Source of the DNA: Gelidibacter sediminis | GTDB taxonomy: Bacteria > Bacteroidota > Bacteroidia > Flavobacteriales > Flavobacteriaceae | DNA length: 64,000 nt | Direction of reading: 5' to 3' | Assembly: GCF_004364975.1 (NCBI RefSeq) | Contig: NZ_SOBW01000007.1 | Span: 1,178,001-1,242,000, forward strand | Shown here: positions 34,774-43,107 of the stretch, piece after piece | Numbering within the stretch: the stretch's first letter is position 1 | Layout of the letters: each line of letters begins with the position of its first letter | Made by a program: the position numbers and the translations under genes | Notes under the pieces: generated by a model | The model's database searches: none | What the model was told of the DNA's origin: nothing | Seen by the model: only the letters and a program-made list of their open reading frames with translations

Positions 34774-35220
34774 TTATGGTTGTATAATGAATTGTTCTCT
34801 TGATCGCTGAGAGAGATTTACGTCATTTAATAAAATTAGTGCTTTTTCGATAACGCGCTTTATATTGGCAAATTCAGCTGGCTTCTGAATATAATGAAGT
34901 ACTCCTAACTGGTACAATTCATTGACTACCGTATGGTCGAGTGAAGTAGAATAAACAATAATAGGAATATGTGCCAATTTTTCTGTGGATTTAATTTCAG
35001 GAATACATTCCATTCCCGACTTTCGAGGCATGTTAAGGTCTAAAAAAATGAGATTTGGGAGCTCGGCATTTTCAGCACTTAAAAACTCCATTAATTCTAC
35101 ACCATCATTAACGACGGTAAGTTTACAATCATCTGAAATTTCGTCAGTTGCTTCCATGAAAAACTCGCAATCATCCATATCGTCATCAGCAAGTATCAGG
35201 TGTAGTTTAGGGTGTTTCAT
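34774..35220 (-). CDS. Receiver-only response regulator (Rcp1/CheY type)
   Basis: A 148-residue single receiver. Acidic pocket DDDMDD at 12-17, phospho-acceptor Asp61 in LDLNMPRKSG, YSTS switch, and KPAEF. It is the same length as, and clearly homologous to, the receiver at 30013-30459. It lies directly upstream of the multi-PAS kinase, so the kinase-receiver pair has been duplicated within this region. Confidence 0.92.
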   Translation of the reverse strand: MKHPKLHLILADDDMDDCEFFMEATDEISDDCKLTVVNDGVELMEFLSAENAELPNLIFLDLNMPRKSGMECIPEIKSTEKLAHIPIIVYSTSLDHTVVNELYQLGVLHYIQKPAEFANIKRVIEKALILLNDVNLSQRSREQFIIQP

Positions 35221-35455
35221 AATAAAAGTTTTGCTCGAAATTCTTTTGCTGATAAAGCGCTACAAAGGGATATACTAAGTTTTCAAAAATCAACAAGTTG
35301 TTAAAAATACATTATTTCCCTGAATTGTAAAACGATTATTTTTAACACTATCGCCTAATTATTAATGAAATAGATTTGGGCAGTTAATTCAATACTTCTG
35401 CCAAGCAATTGAGGTATGGCAACCTATTAAAAATGAGCCTTTAGGTGTATTAAAA

Positions 35456-35484
35456 AACCCACACTATAGGTGCAGGCTGTTTTT
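35456..35484 (-). terminator. Strand-specific terminator of the PA2169-type gene
   Basis: On the minus strand CCTGCAC and GTGTGGG pair around CTATA using two G-U pairs, followed by GTTTTTTAA. On the plus strand the same bases give A-C mismatches, so it acts only on the minus strand. Confidence 0.65.
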
Positions 35485-35515
35485 TCTGAATTTTCTCAAA
35501 CAAGAAAATCATCGG

Positions 35516-35992
35516 TTAATTGGCAAGGTCTTCTAATGTCCTTACGCGGGCTAATGTACTTTCAATATCAGCGCGTTGTGATTGTAAAAGATTATTAATG
35601 CGGGGGGCTAAGGTGTGTTTGTTGATAACATCTTCATACTCCTTAACGCTTGCTTTTTCTCCGCGAATTACTTCTTCTAAAACGGCTTCATCATCATTGC
35701 CCGACAATGAACTTTTAATGTCAATCCATGCTCGATGCAAACGCCCAGTTACACTACCACTTTCTTTTGGCTTTTCATCCAAATCATGTAATGCTTTGTC
35801 TATGGCCGTGGCAAAATGACTGCGCTGTAGAGCTTGTTGTTTTAAGAAGTTCTTTAAGGCAGGAGTTTTGGCGTCATGCATCGCTTTTTTATAACCTTTT
35901 TCAGCGTCATAATTTTTTTCGAGAATACTCTGTAACACATTAACCGTTTCGTTGTGCGAGCGCTCTCTGGCCTCTTCTAATGTCGTTTTCAT
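35516..35992 (-). CDS. PA2169-family four-helix-bundle protein (DUF2383)
   Basis: A 158-residue cytoplasmic protein made of four long helices, ferritin-like in layout. The order NETVNVLQSILEKNYDAEKGYKKA, only part given, followed by LKNFLKQQALQRSHFATAIDKAL and VLEEVIRGEKASVKEYEDVI, matches the DUF2383/PA2169 family found in stress and envelope loci. Its role is unknown; members often accompany CsbD- or lmo0937-like genes, as here. It has its own terminator, and an intergenic gap of about 300 bases separates it from the second kinase pair. Confidence 0.82.
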   Translation of the reverse strand: MKTTLEEARERSHNETVNVLQSILEKNYDAEKGYKKAMHDAKTPALKNFLKQQALQRSHFATAIDKALHDLDEKPKESGSVTGRLHRAWIDIKSSLSGNDDEAVLEEVIRGEKASVKEYEDVINKHTLAPRINNLLQSQRADIESTLARVRTLEDLAN

Positions 35993-36159
35993 AATATCTG
36001 GTTTTTTAAATGGATATTTAAAATACGAAAAAAATGGCTTTTATTGTCTTAAAATATTCTTATTTGGGATAACATTAACCTTTGATTTTGTTGTCTTATC
36101 ATTTGCGATTCAGATGTTTAACGAGTTTTGACATTTGTTGTAGATACCCCGCAACACAA

Positions 36160-36198
36160 AATGGGTCAGACCATTTAATCACCTAAAATTGACCCATT
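36160..36198. repeat. Inverted repeat AATGGGTCA/TGACCCATT, possible insertion-sequence scar
   Basis: Two perfect 9-base arms (36160-36168 and 36190-36198) lie 21 bases apart just upstream of a decayed gene. The TGACCCA element resembles ends of IS21-type elements. No transposase remains, so this is suggestive only. Confidence 0.35.
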
Positions 36199-36284
36199 GG
36201 CAACCCGTGTGACAGTAAGGTTTACTTAACCAAAATTTTGTATTTTGCAGGATAAGGTATTTAAAGATTTATATAAAAAGCAGA

Positions 36285-36838
36285 GTGTTGTTCATAGCGT
36301 TCTTCATAATGTCAATTGATGCGTTACAAGCTCAAATTTTAGAACCCGTTAAATGGACAACCTCTGTAGAGAAAATTTCTGACACTGCATATACTTTAAT
36401 GGCAAAAGCCTCTATCGAGAAAGGATGGCATCTCTATGCGCAAGATCTTAAGAAAGGAGGTCCAACTGCCACTGCATTTTATTTTGAAGTTGATGGGTAT
36501 TGCCCTTTAGGAAAAACACTTGAAGGGGAAGGACATATCGTTATTTAAGATGCAAATTAAATAATTTTGACACGAGAGCCGAATTTAAGCAGCGCATACA
36601 GCTAACCAATCCAAATTTAAAAAAAGTTGTTGCTGAAGTAGCATTCATGGCCTGTAATGACATTCAATGTACAGCACCAACGTTTCAAGATTTAGAATTC
36701 ATTTTAAAAAAATTAAGCACCTTAAAAACTTTAAAGTGCTCAGTTAAATTGAAAAACGTTTTGTTTCGATTTATTTGTTTTTTTCAGCAGTGTACTTTTT
36801 GTCCAGTTCAGTCAACATCACCTTACTCATCTTTTTAA
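36285..36838 (+). pseudogene. Decayed N-terminal domain of a DsbD-like thiol:disulfide interchange protein
   Basis: The first frame (36285-36548) has a signal-like start and EPVKWTTSVEKI with GWHLYAQD, the pattern of the periplasmic N-terminal domain of DsbD. It stops early at 36546. A shifted frame continues from about 36560 with FDTRAEFKQRIQL and FMACNDIQC-APTFQDLEF, including the domain's two cysteines four residues apart. The membrane and C-terminal domains are absent, and no normal ATG is present. Seen: at least one frameshift and a stop, and loss of about three quarters of the protein. An inverted repeat 90 bases upstream may mark the event. Confidence 0.75.
36716..36740 (-). terminator. 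Terminator of the threonine dehydrogenase gene
   Basis: On the minus strand AGCAC(T)TTAAAG and CTTTAA(G)GTGCT-like arms pair with one mismatch and are followed by TTAATTTTTTT. It ends the minus-strand dehydrogenase transcript and lies within the decayed DsbD remnant on the other strand. Confidence 0.65.
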
Positions 36839-37736
36839 GATCAAATTTAGGACTCCAATGCCACTCTTTTTGAGCTACACTATCATCTATAGAGCGTGGC
36901 CAACTATCCGCAATTTGTTGTCTGAAATCAGGATTGTAAGTAATTATAAAATCCTTAATATGATTTTGGATTTCGTCAGCAATATCTTTTGGTGTAAAAC
37001 TAATAGCCGCTAAATTGTAAGATGACCGTATTTTTATTTGGTTGGCAGGTGCATCCATAATTTGTACTGTAGCATCAATGGCATCATCCATGAACATCAT
37101 TGGGAGTTCAGTGTTTTCAGAAAGAAAACTTTCATATTTACCATCTGTAATGGCCTTATGGTAAATTTCTACAGCATAATCTGTAGTGCCACCACCTGGC
37201 ATTGTTTTCCAACTGATAATACCTGGGTAGCGTAAACTGCGTACATCCACCCCATATTTGTCATGATAGTACTCGCACCAGCGTTCGCCCACCTGTTTGG
37301 TAATTCCGTAAACGGTGCTAGGTTCCATGATAGTATGTTGGGGGGTATTGTCTTTTGGCGTGGTCGGACCAAACACAGCAATGCTTGATGGCCAGAAAAC
37401 TTTACTTATAAATTTAGCTTTTGCCAGGTTTAACACATGAAAAAGTGAATTCATGTTTAAATCCCACGCTTTCATAGGGTATTTTTCACCTGTAGCACTT
37501 AACATGGCGGCCATTAAATAAATGGTGTTTATGTTATGCTTTTCTACACAAAGTAGAATAGAACCATAATCTTGAGCATCTACAATTTCAAAGATACCAG
37601 AGTTAACAACATTTAGATTACTATAATTGATGTCAGAGGCAATAACATTATCATCACCATGAATACTGCGTAATTTATAGGTTAATTCTGAGCCTATTTG
37701 ACCACATGCGCCAATAATTAAAATCTTTTCTGCCAT
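36771..37736 (-). CDS. L-threonine 3-dehydrogenase, NAD-dependent epimerase type
   Basis: A 321-residue short-chain dehydrogenase. Rossmann motif GACGQIGSE (8-16), the catalytic YGITK (Tyr-x-x-x-Lys) and GGGTTDYAVEIYHKAI with YESFL and LPMMFMDDAI match the SDR-type L-threonine dehydrogenase of Bacteroidota, which oxidises threonine to 2-amino-3-oxobutyrate. That product is normally cleaved by a KBL enzyme; a distant AONS-family gene lies at the other end of the window but there is no evidence of a joint unit. It stands alone on the minus strand. Confidence 0.9.
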   Translation of the reverse strand: MAEKILIIGACGQIGSELTYKLRSIHGDDNVIASDINYSNLNVVNSGIFEIVDAQDYGSILLCVEKHNINTIYLMAAMLSATGEKYPMKAWDLNMNSLFHVLNLAKAKFISKVFWPSSIAVFGPTTPKDNTPQHTIMEPSTVYGITKQVGERWCEYYHDKYGVDVRSLRYPGIISWKTMPGGGTTDYAVEIYHKAITDGKYESFLSENTELPMMFMDDAIDATVQIMDAPANQIKIRSSYNLAAISFTPKDIADEIQNHIKDFIITYNPDFRQQIADSWPRSIDDSVAQKEWHWSPKFDLKKMSKVMLTELDKKYTAEKNK

Positions 37737-38062
37737 TGTTGTTCGAATTTAATGCAAAAATACAAAGTTTTTTCCTGAAGAAAATGGAATTATATAGAAT
37801 GAGGTTTGTCAATTATTTAAGAAGGTGATATTCAAATTGTCCCAAGATTATGTCTGGGTAAAATTTACACGTAAAGTGTTTCCTAATAGTGGAACTTATA
37901 CACTTTATCTTAAAGAGTTTATAGATGGAATTTATGCAAACACTTGTTAGTTAGACTTGTACGGTATTTGACTGACTTGTGAACGTCTCATGGCATGTTT
38001 ATTTCTTATTACACTTATGACAACACGATATGTAAACAGTTAAATTTTAAAATTGAAATATT
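37737..38062. other. Intergenic region with a startless 49-codon frame
   Basis: A 326-base gap. A plus-strand frame at 37801-37950 runs 49 codons to a TAG (including SQDYVWVKFTRKVFPNSGTY) without any ATG after the preceding stop. It may be the tail of a decayed gene, but the similarity to a protein family cannot be tested here. The rest is AT-rich and without clear structure. Confidence 0.35.
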
Positions 38063-38365
38063 ATGAAAAAAGTAATTTTATCAGCAGCAATAGTATTAGG
38101 AGGATGGGCATCATTTGCAAATACTGCAGTAGTTGCACCTCAAATTGATGAGGTGGTATTGACACCACAGAAAGAGTATAAAGAGATCAAAGCAGAGGAG
38201 TTGCCGCAAGCAGTCAAGGATGCCTTAGCTGCCGATTTTCAGACCGCCACTCTAGATAAAGCTTATGTAAATACAAAGCTTGAATATAAGTTAGAAATTA
38301 CCGTTGATGGAGCGGCATCAACAGTATATGCTGATAAAGATGGAAACTGGATAAATAAAGAATAA
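38063..38365 (+). CDS. Secreted PepSY-like small protein
   Basis: A 100-residue protein with a signal peptide (MKKVILSAAIVLGGWASFA). The mature part holds a PepSY-like fold of the DUF2874 type: ELPQAVKDALAADF, then KAYVNTKLEYKLEITVDG and TVYADKDGNWIN. Such periplasmic proteins may bind or inhibit proteases, but no partner is known. It is followed by a strong terminator and then by the sigma-54 regulator gene. Confidence 0.8.
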   Translation: MKKVILSAAIVLGGWASFANTAVVAPQIDEVVLTPQKEYKEIKAEELPQAVKDALAADFQTATLDKAYVNTKLEYKLEITVDGAASTVYADKDGNWINKE

Positions 38366-38383
38366 GGTTCCACTTTTAAGCAG

Positions 38384-38416
38384 AAAAAGGGCGTTTTTTT
38401 TAAACGCCCTTTTTTT
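38384..38416 (+). terminator. Terminator after the PepSY-like gene
   Basis: AAAAAGGGCGTTT and AAACGCCCTTTTTTT form a perfect stem with a U-run, about 20 bases after the stop. The A-run on the left makes it able to act on both strands. Confidence 0.9.
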
Positions 38417-38476
38417 ATGTTTTTTTTAAAGGGTTTACTGAAATTAACTTGATATTTTTGTACAAATGAGGAATCC

Positions 38477-39820
38477 ATGAGTACCATTCTTTTGGTTGAA
38501 GACGATGTGAGCTTTTCTGAAATGTTAAAACGTTTTTTAGAGCGTCACCAACATGCCGTAACATTATCTTATACCCTAGAAGATGCTAAACTTAAAGTAA
38601 AGGAAACCGTTTTTGATCTGGTGTTTACAGATCTCAGACTTCCAGATGGTGACGGGATAACATTATTGAATTTTATAAAAAACCGTGACGCTGCCCTTCC
38701 TGTAGTATTAATGACGGGCTATGCTGAAGTAACTACAGCAGTTAAAGCCATGAAAGAGGGAGCTTTTGATTATATATCCAAACCTTTTAATCCTGAAGAG
38801 GTCTTGCAAGTGGTCAAAAATGCACTTCAAAAATCAACAGTAGATGCCCAAACCACCACTACAAAACCAATAATTTCTCCAGACACCACTAAGGTTGCTA
38901 CAAGTTTGGTAAAAGGGATTAGTGGGGCCTCTAAAGTCTTATATGACCATATCAATTTAGTGGCGCCAACAGACATGTCTGTCTTGATTTCTGGTGAAAG
39001 TGGTACGGGAAAAGAGGTGGTTGCCAAGGCCATCCATTTGAGTAGCTCAAGAAAACAACAACCGTTTATTGCGGTAGACTGTGGTGCCATACCCAAAGAA
39101 ATTGCAGCAAGTGAATTTTTTGGCCATAAGAAAGGTTCTTTTACTGGAGCCATTAATGATAAAAAAGGCCATTTTGAGGTGGCTAACCATGGCACATTGT
39201 TTTTGGATGAGGTTGGGAATCTTACTTATGAGAACCAAATTCAATTACTGCGCGCTCTTCAGGAACGCCGTATCAAACCTATTGGGAGCAACGAAGAAAT
39301 TGAAGTGGATATTCGATTGTTGACCGCTACCAATGAAGATTTATTACAAGCTGTTGAACAAGGCGATTTTAGGGAAGACCTGTACCATCGTTTAAATGAA
39401 TTTTCAATAAAAGTACCCAGTTTGCAAGATCGACGTGATGATTTAATTCTTTATGCGGAATTCTTTTTAGAGAACGCCAATCAACAATTAAATAAATCCA
39501 TTATCGGATTTTCTCCCGAAGTTTTAAAAATCTTTCAAAACTATTCCTGGCCTGGCAATTTGCGTGAACTTTCTAACGTAATTAAGCGCGCTACTTTATT
39601 GACCACGGGAAATTTGATTCAAAAAGAGGTATTGCCTCAAGAGTTGTCGTCACCCAATAAAGAAACAAATCCTCGTTCATTTTCTACAAAAGACAATGAG
39701 AAGGAATTGATTGTGAAAGCTCTTCAAAAGGTTAACAATAACAAAACGAAAGCTGCACAGCTTCTAAATTTTTCGAGAAAAACGCTCTATAATAAACTTA
39801 AGGAATATAATCTGGATTGA
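38477..39820 (+). CDS. Sigma-54-dependent response regulator (NtrC family)
   Basis: A 447-residue regulator. Receiver domain with phospho-acceptor Asp52 (FTDLRLPDG) and KPF (Lys103); AAA+ domain with Walker A GESGTGKE (173-180), Walker B LFLDE (241-245) and the sigma-54 contact loop GSFTGA (220-225), a Ser variant of the common GAFTGA; a C-terminal Fis-type HTH ending NNNKTKAAQLLNFSRKTLYNKL. Phosphorylated, it should open sigma-54 promoters. It converges on the hybrid kinase gene, and the two 3' ends overlap by 23 bases. The two are the natural partners. Confidence 0.95.
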   Translation: MSTILLVEDDVSFSEMLKRFLERHQHAVTLSYTLEDAKLKVKETVFDLVFTDLRLPDGDGITLLNFIKNRDAALPVVLMTGYAEVTTAVKAMKEGAFDYISKPFNPEEVLQVVKNALQKSTVDAQTTTTKPIISPDTTKVATSLVKGISGASKVLYDHINLVAPTDMSVLISGESGTGKEVVAKAIHLSSSRKQQPFIAVDCGAIPKEIAASEFFGHKKGSFTGAINDKKGHFEVANHGTLFLDEVGNLTYENQIQLLRALQERRIKPIGSNEEIEVDIRLLTATNEDLLQAVEQGDFREDLYHRLNEFSIKVPSLQDRRDDLILYAEFFLENANQQLNKSIIGFSPEVLKIFQNYSWPGNLRELSNVIKRATLLTTGNLIQKEVLPQELSSPNKETNPRSFSTKDNEKELIVKALQKVNNNKTKAAQLLNFSRKTLYNKLKEYNLD

Positions 39821-42236
39821 TATACGCTTCCATTGCTTTACAGAATGGTTCGAGCTCAGTTTCTAAGGCTTTCAGAATTTCATTATCTACTACCTTGGTA
39901 TGTTCTAATTTTGCTAAATGAGGCACTATGGTGTGCGCTCCCAGTTGCTTAAACATGGTCAGCATTCTATGGCTTAAGTCAGTAATGACTTTAAGGTTGT
40001 TTTCGTCATGGGCAGTCTTTAATTCGGTCAAGTGTTTCTCTGTATCCTCAAGAAAAATTTTTAAAAGTGATTTTAATGCCTCTTCGTCATAATTTAAAAA
40101 TCCCGCAATAGAACTGGTGTCAAAATAATCGCAACTGTAGGATTTTTGCGCTTGTTGTTTTTCAGGTTTTCTAATGCGTTCAGGAAATAGTTCACTTAGT
40201 ATCTCAAACCAGACATGCGAAGCGAATGGTTTAAATACAACTTTTGAAAATCCACTGTCAAGGTAATTTTCGGATTTAATATCCGTTCTGCCCGTCATGG
40301 CAATGATAGGTTGATTCTTATAAAAAGGCATGGTTTTAAGAGTTTCCATAAAATGGAAACCGTTCATTTTTGGCAATTGGATGTCTGTAATAAGCACATC
40401 AAACTTAAGGGTTTCCATAGCGGCAAGTGCTGCTTTGGCATCTTCAAAAGTTACGGTGGTAATCTGGTGTTGGCCTAAAACATCGGTCAGTAATTGACGC
40501 AATGCGGCATCGTCATCTACAATAATAGCCTTTAATTTAAAGTGGGGCGTTTCAGAAATTGTATGGGCCGTTTCCAATATCGCGTCTGAGAGTTTTACTG
40601 GGAAGGAGATAATGAATTTACTCCCACGCCCTGGTGTACTTTGCAAAGAGAGTGTGCCTTTTAGAATGTGCATAAGTTTCTTAGAAATGGCGAGACCTAA
40701 ACCAAAACCAGAATGCTTTACATCTTTAGTTTGATTAACTTGGGTAAAGGCATTAAAAATATCCTCTTGTTTTTCTTTGCTGATGCCTATTCCGGTATCT
40801 GAAACAGTAATACTTACCGTATGTTCATTGTTTTTGGAATGCAATTGAGTGGTGATTGTAATGCTCCCTTGTTCAGTAAATTTATAGGCATTGCCAATTA
40901 AATTGTAGAGCACCTGCTTTATTCTGAAAGGATCAGAAACTATGGTGCGGTCCAATTCTGGAGCATGTTTTATATAAAGTTCAATAGGTTTATCAGCGTA
41001 AATAGCCTGAATATTAGTGCTGGTCTCGTCCAAAATTGTACGCAGATTAAACGGTATGCTTTCTATGGTAATATGGCCGTCTTCCAATTTTGAGAACTCT
41101 AATAGGTCATCTACCAATTGACTCATATAGCTCGATGCATTTTTTATATGGTCCAGGTAATTGCCTTCTTTAGTGGATTGAGCTGTTTTTTGAAGTAACT
41201 CACTATAACCAGAAATCGTACTTAATGGCGATCTTAAATCGTGACTCACCATATTAATTAATTGCTCCCTACTTTTTAATAGCGAATTGGTATAGGTGTT
41301 GGATTGCTCCAGTTTTTCTCGATATTGTTGACTTTTCCAAAAATCATTTAAAATCACAATCGAGAATATGATCACTAAAACGAAACTCACTAGTGCCGCT
41401 AGGTAAATAATAGTGGTGCTGCGGTCTAAAGCTTTTTGGCGCTGCGTCATGATGCTTTGCGATGAAGCTACCATCTCGCGTTCTAAATTTCGCAACAAAT
41501 TTCGCAATTGCCGGGACGTGATAAGGTCATTTTCTGCCAATTCACGCTCCTTTAACATCAGCGATTGTTTTTGAGATGCCGCATCTTTCTGAATCTTATT
41601 TAACATGTTTCGTGAAATGGTCACGATGCTGTCTATTTGCCTCTGATCTACCTTACTCACAGAATCTTTTGCCTTTAAATCATTGGAAAATTGAATGAAA
41701 CCTTCCAAAACTTCCTTGGTTTTTGGGTCTATCGCCTTCGGATTTTCGACGTAATCTTCTAAGGTTAATTTTCCTAAAATAGGATCTATACTCTTTAATT
41801 TGTTGATGGTTAATTCAATTGATTTTTCCGCATTGTTATTTTCCTTAAGCCGTCGTAATTCTGTCAAATCGCGCTGTTTCTTATCAAATATGACCTTAAC
41901 GCTATCCAATAAAGCGTTCTGATACGCGTTGTTTACCAAGTCAGAGAGGGTGTCTATTGTTGACAAAAGGCTGTCATTCTGTAAAAGGTAAGCGTTGAAT
42001 TGTGAATCTGTATTCAGTTGTAGCGCGGCTCTCGATAAACTTTCGTTTTCATAAATATCGGCTACCAAGCCACTTATCCTAATCAATTTATCCCGATCTT
42101 TTAAATCGTCCGTTTGTGCAGCCGTAAAATTTCTAAGTTCAGAAAACACCAGCCAGCCCGAAATCGCTGCCAAAATGCCAAGTGCGATATATCCAAAGAG
42201 GACTTTAAAAGTGATTTTTCTGCTAGATGCTTTCAT
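39798..42236 (-). CDS. Hybrid sensor histidine kinase with receiver and Hpt domains
   Basis: The start at 42236 (MKASSRKITFKVLFGYIAL) is chosen because it puts the first membrane helix next to the start; the longer frame from 42293 adds 19 residues. A large extracytoplasmic region rich in coiled coil lies between TM1 (about 11-31) and TM2 (about 275-297). Then HisKA (MVSHDLRSPLSTISG), HATPase_c (LIGNAYKFTEQGS, DTGIGI, FGLGLAISK), a receiver (IVDDDAAL, VLITDIQLPKMNG) and a C-terminal Hpt domain with SHRMLTMFKQLGA as the likely His site. Phosphate can pass His-Asp-His and finally to the adjacent sigma-54 regulator, a full phosphorelay. Confidence 0.94.
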   Translation of the reverse strand: MKASSRKITFKVLFGYIALGILAAISGWLVFSELRNFTAAQTDDLKDRDKLIRISGLVADIYENESLSRAALQLNTDSQFNAYLLQNDSLLSTIDTLSDLVNNAYQNALLDSVKVIFDKKQRDLTELRRLKENNNAEKSIELTINKLKSIDPILGKLTLEDYVENPKAIDPKTKEVLEGFIQFSNDLKAKDSVSKVDQRQIDSIVTISRNMLNKIQKDAASQKQSLMLKERELAENDLITSRQLRNLLRNLEREMVASSQSIMTQRQKALDRSTTIIYLAALVSFVLVIIFSIVILNDFWKSQQYREKLEQSNTYTNSLLKSREQLINMVSHDLRSPLSTISGYSELLQKTAQSTKEGNYLDHIKNASSYMSQLVDDLLEFSKLEDGHITIESIPFNLRTILDETSTNIQAIYADKPIELYIKHAPELDRTIVSDPFRIKQVLYNLIGNAYKFTEQGSITITTQLHSKNNEHTVSITVSDTGIGISKEKQEDIFNAFTQVNQTKDVKHSGFGLGLAISKKLMHILKGTLSLQSTPGRGSKFIISFPVKLSDAILETAHTISETPHFKLKAIIVDDDAALRQLLTDVLGQHQITTVTFEDAKAALAAMETLKFDVLITDIQLPKMNGFHFMETLKTMPFYKNQPIIAMTGRTDIKSENYLDSGFSKVVFKPFASHVWFEILSELFPERIRKPEKQQAQKSYSCDYFDTSSIAGFLNYDEEALKSLLKIFLEDTEKHLTELKTAHDENNLKVITDLSHRMLTMFKQLGAHTIVPHLAKLEHTKVVDNEILKALETELEPFCKAMEAYINPDYIP

Positions 42237-42442
42237 GATACCCGTTGTAACGCAAAGCAAGATAAAAAATGTGTATGATTGGTGCGATATCAAATCTATT
42301 TTATCTCATATTAAATTGGAAGGCAGAAGCGTTGGTTATATGTCAATACGTTTGTAGTGCAGCTGCATTACTCCTATGGCAGCATTCAATAATTATTTTA
42401 TTTACCTTTGATGCTTAACCTATATCAACAATATCCTTATTT

Positions 42443-42967
42443 ATGAAACAGCTTGTGTTACTGTGTGCCTTAATTATATTCAGCTGTAAATCTGAACCAA
42501 AGATTGAAACAGGTACGACTGAACTTCAGGAAAAGGACTATACCATAAAGGTTGAGGATATTGAAGCAATTCAATATACGGAGTATGTATTGAGTCCAGA
42601 CAGCTCTGAAGCTATTTTAGATTGGCAACCCTACCAAGATTTACAGAGCCATATGGAATTATTAAAAGCAGCAAACTTGTCATTCTTTAGAGTAGAACAA
42701 GAAATTATGAAGAAATTTATTGCAGAATTGAAAATGCAACAACCTCCAATTGTCACTACACCAGCAATTAGATCGCGAATGACGGTTTTGGAAACGAATC
42801 TTTTGAGATTACAAAACCTATCCAATCTTGATAATATTAAAAAGGAAGACCTTTTAGAGGCTATTAAGGAATTACTTATAGCTGATGCAAACTTAAAACT
42901 TCAAATAAATAAAAAGTTTGAAAAAGAGGCACAACAAATTCAGCTTCCTGTTAAAACGCAGCAATAA
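42443..42967 (+). CDS. Hypothetical lipoprotein with helical body
   Basis: A 174-residue lipoprotein: LIIFSC places the lipid Cys at residue 15. The mature part is mainly alpha-helical with heptad-like segments (LETNLLRLQNLSNL, EAIKELLIADANLKLQI), so it may form a coiled coil in the periplasm. I do not recognise a family. It starts about 200 bases upstream of the M13 peptidase gene start region and is divergent from the hybrid kinase. Confidence 0.75.
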   Translation: MKQLVLLCALIIFSCKSEPKIETGTTELQEKDYTIKVEDIEAIQYTEYVLSPDSSEAILDWQPYQDLQSHMELLKAANLSFFRVEQEIMKKFIAELKMQQPPIVTTPAIRSRMTVLETNLLRLQNLSNLDNIKKEDLLEAIKELLIADANLKLQINKKFEKEAQQIQLPVKTQQ

Positions 42968-43107
42968 GATTATTGGAACTATTGATGCCGTTCTTAAGGG
43001 TGGATACTCCTAATTATTGTCTTAATATTTTGTTAAGATGTAACAATTACATCAATTAAGCATCTCATTAATAACTAAATTAGGCAAATTAAAATATTTT
43101 AAACACT

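Noticed and set aside
36285-36548. Intact short DsbD-like protein
   Set aside because: The matching domain continues in another frame after the stop and there is no normal ATG, so it is decayed rather than short.
38827-39195. 122-codon frame on the minus strand
   Set aside because: It is antisense to the AAA+ domain of the sigma-54 regulator; its residues mirror the conserved codons.
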